This document shows positions 7,289-9,097 of a stretch of 9,097 bases of DNA, one piece after another (within the stretch, counting starts at the first letter, position 1; each line of letters begins with the position of its first letter). This DNA is from Clostridiales bacterium UBA1389. GTDB lineage: Bacteria > Bacillota > Clostridia > Oscillospirales > CAG-382. The stretch covers positions 5,041 to 14,137 of the forward strand of contig DBQR01000035.1 of assembly GCA_002305335.1 (NCBI GenBank). The letters are read 5' to 3'. Both the position numbers and the translations under genes were made by a program. The notes beneath the pieces are model-generated. The model saw only the letters and a list, made by a program, of their open reading frames with translations. It was not told the origin of the DNA and did not search any database.

Positions 7289-7325
7289 AATGTCAGACGA
7301 CGGTTGACAAGTCAGACATTTACCT
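7283..7325 (+). terminator. Long hairpin that includes the stop codon of the dikinase-like gene
   Basis: The arm at 7283-7298 (AGGTAAAATGTCAGAC) pairs with 7311-7325 (GTCAGACATTTACCT): 14 base pairs with one bulged A and one A-A mismatch, around a 12-base loop. The TAA stop at 7286-7288 lies in the left arm. The T-rich stretch after it is interrupted (GATTTCATATTGTTTTATTT), so it may be a weak terminator, an mRNA 3'-end stabiliser, or a protein-binding site. GTCAGAC also occurs as a direct repeat at 7292-7298 and 7311-7317. Confidence 0.5.
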
Positions 7326-7334
7326 GATTTCATA

Positions 7335-7362
7335 TTGTTTTATTTAGAAATACAGTTATAAT
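7335..7362 (+). promoter_or_regulatory. Promoter for the membrane-anchored thioredoxin/collar protein
   Basis: TTGTTT (7335-7340) and a perfect TATAAT (7357-7362) are separated by 16 bases. Transcription would start near 7369, giving a leader of about 44 bases. AGGAG at 7399-7403 lies nine bases before the ATG at 7413. The -35 matches consensus only in its TTG, but the -10 is perfect and the position fits. Confidence 0.6.
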
Positions 7363-7412
7363 ATAAGTGTTAACAACCAAAGCATAAACAAAGCAGTTAG
7401 GAGAAAACCGGA

Positions 7413-8528
7413 ATGTCTGAAAATCAAGGAAGTTTTATAAAAAAGTTAATGAAAGTCAAGTTGAACAAGAACCGTTTACAGGGTTTTATTTTAGGGGTTC
7501 TGATAACGGCGGTTTTATTTACAGCGGGTTTATTTATCTTTTCACCGGATGACGATTCAAACTTTACCGGTTCATTACAGTACAATCAGTATGTCGTAAT
7601 AAAGGATTTTAATAACGAGGTGTTAAAGGCCCCGGGACAGACACTGGTTTATTTCAACGATTTGCCTCAGCTGAACAACCGCATTATTTCCATGTACGAT
7701 TATATTTACGAACACAGTAATTTTTTAGCAAAAACCTTTAACTACACAGGCAATGACTACGCTTTGCTTAACAGCTTAGGGATAAGCAGTTACTATCTGC
7801 CCTGCTTTGCCATATTCGAAAACGGTAAGCTGAAGGACTGTCATCCGGTAGAACTGATGGTGTCTTCGGTAGTGCAGTGGCTGAGTCCCTTTACTCTCCC
7901 CAAAATATACAGGGCTTTTCCCGGCTCCGCTTATGACAGCGTGGGCGCGGAGTATAAGTATGGTTATTATATAAGCGAAATTATTTTAATGCCCGACAAA
8001 CCCAGCATAGCGGGTTTTTTAAGACTGAGCGGCGACATGACCTTACCTGTACAGAAAAACACCGCTTTACACGCTCTGCTTGCGTTTAATTTCGGGGGCG
8101 ACAACAAGACATATTTCGGTTTGCCCAATCTTGATGAACAGATACCCACCCCGGGACTCAGATATTTCATGGCGGTAAGCGGCATGTTCCCGCAAAGGGA
8201 TTTCGATAACCCTCTCACTTCCTATGTGGACGGTAATATCAAGTATCTTGAATTTCCCTTGGATTCTATCAATGAAAACTCATATGTAGGTCAGGTTATA
8301 CTGGCTAAGAATGTGGATGAGGAAAAATATAAAAATATAATGCTCCCCTGTGACGGCAGGGAAATAGCCTTCAGTAAATATCCGGTACTGGCAAGCATAA
8401 TCGGGGATAAATTCGGCGGCGACGGTATAAATAAGTATAAATTACCCGACCTCACGAATGCAGCTTCTCCCATAGACGGCGCAAAATATTACATTTTGCT
8501 GAAAAATATTTATCCTACCGGTGAGTAG
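7413..8528 (+). CDS. Membrane-anchored protein with thioredoxin-like segment and two tail-collar-like domains
   Basis: This 371-residue protein starts with a short basic cytoplasmic tail and one membrane span at about 23-44, predicting a signal anchor with the rest outside the cell. Residues about 55-150 look like a thioredoxin fold: a strand LVYF after a helix, LNSLGISSYYLPCFAIFENGKL with the expected cis-Pro, but no CxxC, so redox activity is not expected. Two copies of a phage-tail-collar/microcystin-dependent-protein-like unit follow. Copy one (about 183-262) has FGGDN at 227-231 and then LPNL. Copy two (about 290-368) has LPCDG, FGGDG at 334-338 and then LPDL. Collar domains are usually found in phage tail fibres or secreted proteins; no phage gene is nearby. 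I infer an extracellular binding or structural role. The family is not one I can name. Confidence 0.75.
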   Translation: MSENQGSFIKKLMKVKLNKNRLQGFILGVLITAVLFTAGLFIFSPDDDSNFTGSLQYNQYVVIKDFNNEVLKAPGQTLVYFNDLPQLNNRIISMYDYIYEHSNFLAKTFNYTGNDYALLNSLGISSYYLPCFAIFENGKLKDCHPVELMVSSVVQWLSPFTLPKIYRAFPGSAYDSVGAEYKYGYYISEIILMPDKPSIAGFLRLSGDMTLPVQKNTALHALLAFNFGGDNKTYFGLPNLDEQIPTPGLRYFMAVSGMFPQRDFDNPLTSYVDGNIKYLEFPLDSINENSYVGQVILAKNVDEEKYKNIMLPCDGREIAFSKYPVLASIIGDKFGGDGINKYKLPDLTNAASPIDGAKYYILLKNIYPTGE

Positions 8529-8588
8529 ATGCATACATTTTTTGATTTTCCGAAGAAGGTATATAAAGAAGTCGAAAAGTTTATATAA
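8529..8588 (+). CDS. Possible 19-residue peptide directly after the collar protein
   Basis: An ATG abuts the TAG stop of the preceding gene (8526-8528) and opens a 19-codon frame (MHTFFDFPKKVYKEVEKFI) ending at TAA 8586-8588, before the terminator at 8609. GGTGAG at 8520-8525 is a weak ribosome-binding site only three bases before the ATG. The peptide is amphipathic and basic/acidic mixed. Translational coupling is possible, but so small a frame could easily be chance. Confidence 0.2.
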   Translation: MHTFFDFPKKVYKEVEKFI

Positions 8589-8608
8589 CCTATGTCTGAA
8601 AGTCATAC

Positions 8609-8646
8609 AAGGCACCCTACGTTTATTTCGTAGAGTGCCTTTTTAT
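8609..8646 (+). terminator. Strong intrinsic terminator after the collar-protein gene
   Basis: AAGGCACCCTACG at 8609-8621 pairs with CGTAGAGTGCCTT at 8629-8641. The stem is 13 positions long with a single C-A mismatch and a 7-base loop, followed by TTTTA. The A-rich 5' side and T-rich 3' side make it potentially bidirectional. It separates the collar gene from the padR unit. Confidence 0.85.
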
Positions 8647-8715
8647 TTGCTGCTTTTTATCTCAACATATCATTATTTTTTTTATATTTAAGCAAAATAT
8701 TTTTGTAAAAAACTC

Positions 8716-8744
8716 TTGACAAAGCATATACATCGTGATAAGAT
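8716..8744 (+). promoter_or_regulatory. Strong sigma-A-type promoter of the PadR gene
   Basis: A perfect TTGACA (8716-8721) and TAAGAT (8739-8744) are separated by 17 bases, with TG one base before the -10 (extended -10). A very AT-rich stretch with A/T runs at about 8660-8715 could serve as an upstream element. Transcription would start near 8751. Confidence 0.85.
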
Positions 8745-8748
8745 GTAT
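8728..8748. promoter_or_regulatory. PadR-type operator overlapping the -10
   Basis: ATACATC (8728-8734) and GATGTAT (8742-8748) are perfect inverted copies with a 7-base spacer. This matches the ACAT/ATGT dyads bound by PadR-family repressors. The site covers the spacer and the whole -10 element, so binding should block the promoter. The gene directly downstream encodes a PadR protein, so autorepression is the simplest reading. Confidence 0.75.
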
Positions 8749-8785
8749 TGCGCAGTGAGAAGTACTATGCGAAAGGAGATATTCC

Positions 8786-9097
8786 ATGGACATTCAACTG
8801 AAGCGTGGTCTGCTGGAAGTATGCGTGCTGGCCGCCATTAAAAAAGAAGATTCATACGGTTATAAAATCATCAAGGATATGAAGCCATATATCGAGCTGT
8901 CCGAATCGACCCTGTACACCATACTGAAGCGACTGGAAAATGCAGATATGCTGACGGTGAGAACTGCGGAACACGACGGCAGATTGCGGAAATATTACCG
9001 CATTACAAACGGGGGACTGAAACGCATTGAGGAGTTTAAAACGGATTGGAACGAAATATTATCAATATACCGATTTGTAACCAAGGAGGATGATTAA
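8786..9097 (+). CDS. PadR-family transcriptional regulator (short, subfamily-2 type)
   Basis: This 103-residue protein has the PadR winged-helix layout. An N-terminal helix LKRGLLEVCVLAAI is followed by YGYKIIKDM, the recognition region LSESTLYTILKRLE at about 38-52, and a wing with GRLRKYYRIT ending near 75. A helix (GGLKRIEEFKTDWNEI) for dimerisation follows. The length fits the short PadR class lacking a long C-terminal coiled domain. AAGGAGA at 8773-8779 is an excellent ribosome-binding site before the ATG at 8786. The TAA ends exactly at the window edge. Such regulators commonly repress their own operon in response to a small molecule or envelope stress; the ligand is unknown. The operator at 8728-8748 indicates autoregulation. 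Confidence 0.93.
   Translation: MDIQLKRGLLEVCVLAAIKKEDSYGYKIIKDMKPYIELSESTLYTILKRLENADMLTVRTAEHDGRLRKYYRITNGGLKRIEEFKTDWNEILSIYRFVTKEDD
9083..9089 (+). promoter_or_regulatory. Shine-Dalgarno for a gene starting just beyond the right edge
   Basis: AAGGAGG, a full match to the anti-Shine-Dalgarno, lies in the last codons of the PadR gene, eight bases before the window ends. A start codon is expected within a few bases of the edge, overlapping or directly following the PadR stop. The ATG at 9090-9092 is too close to be used. The next gene is therefore probably co-transcribed and translationally coupled with padR. Confidence 0.7.

Noticed and set aside
7304..7309. Perfect TTGACA as a -35 element
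   Set aside because: No acceptable -10 lies 16-18 bases downstream (the sequence there is ATTTCA), and the hexamer sits in a hairpin loop. The promoter at 7335-7362 fits better.
7413..8528. Prophage tail-fibre gene
   Set aside because: The protein has a membrane anchor and a thioredoxin-like segment, its own promoter and terminator, and no phage gene near it.

Overview
All convincing genes in this window lie on the + strand. The window looks like a chromosomal segment of a Gram-positive, moderately low-GC anaerobe, most likely a member of the Clostridia. The reasons are strong purine-rich Shine-Dalgarno sites, TTGACA/TATAAT-type promoters with AT-rich flanks, a surface protein ending in an SPPTG sorting signal (the (S/P)PXTG form known for Clostridioides difficile sortase B substrates), and a short PadR regulator with a typical Firmicutes operator. 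I see no rRNA, tRNA, CRISPR array, insertion sequence or transposase, and no attachment site.

Layout. (1) 3-2543: the 3' part of a large cell-surface protein, open to the left edge, with an unrecognised N-terminal region, an Ig-like segment, a repeat-built beta-helix and a wall-anchor tail. A hairpin follows its stop. (2) 2545-2810: a regulatory gap with dyads and one or two stacked sigma-A-type promoters. (3) 2811-3713: a ComEC-like metallo-beta-lactamase-fold hydrolase. (4) 3732-3898: a stretch that reads as protein only if a frameshift is allowed, probably a gene remnant. (5) 3929-4648: an HD-domain phosphohydrolase related to YqeK, with a doubtful start. (6) 4739-7288: a large fusion of a KaiC/RecA-like domain without a P-loop to a pyruvate phosphate dikinase-type ATP-grasp domain and a further C-terminal domain. 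A long hairpin includes its stop codon. (7) 7413-8528: a membrane-anchored protein with a thioredoxin-like segment lacking CxxC and two tail-collar-like repeats, closed by a strong terminator. (8) 8786-9097: a PadR regulator with its own promoter and overlapping operator. Its last codons carry a perfect Shine-Dalgarno for a gene just outside the window.

How the genes fit together. Most appear to be separate short transcription units, and I see no convincing single pathway. The metallo-hydrolase, HD hydrolase and dikinase-like protein all belong to enzyme families acting on phosphate compounds or nucleotides, but a shared function is not shown. The two surface or membrane proteins are unrelated to each other by sequence. 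The most unusual items are the P-loop-less KaiC/dikinase fusion and the membrane-anchored thioredoxin/double-collar protein. Neither can be assigned a function from sequence alone.
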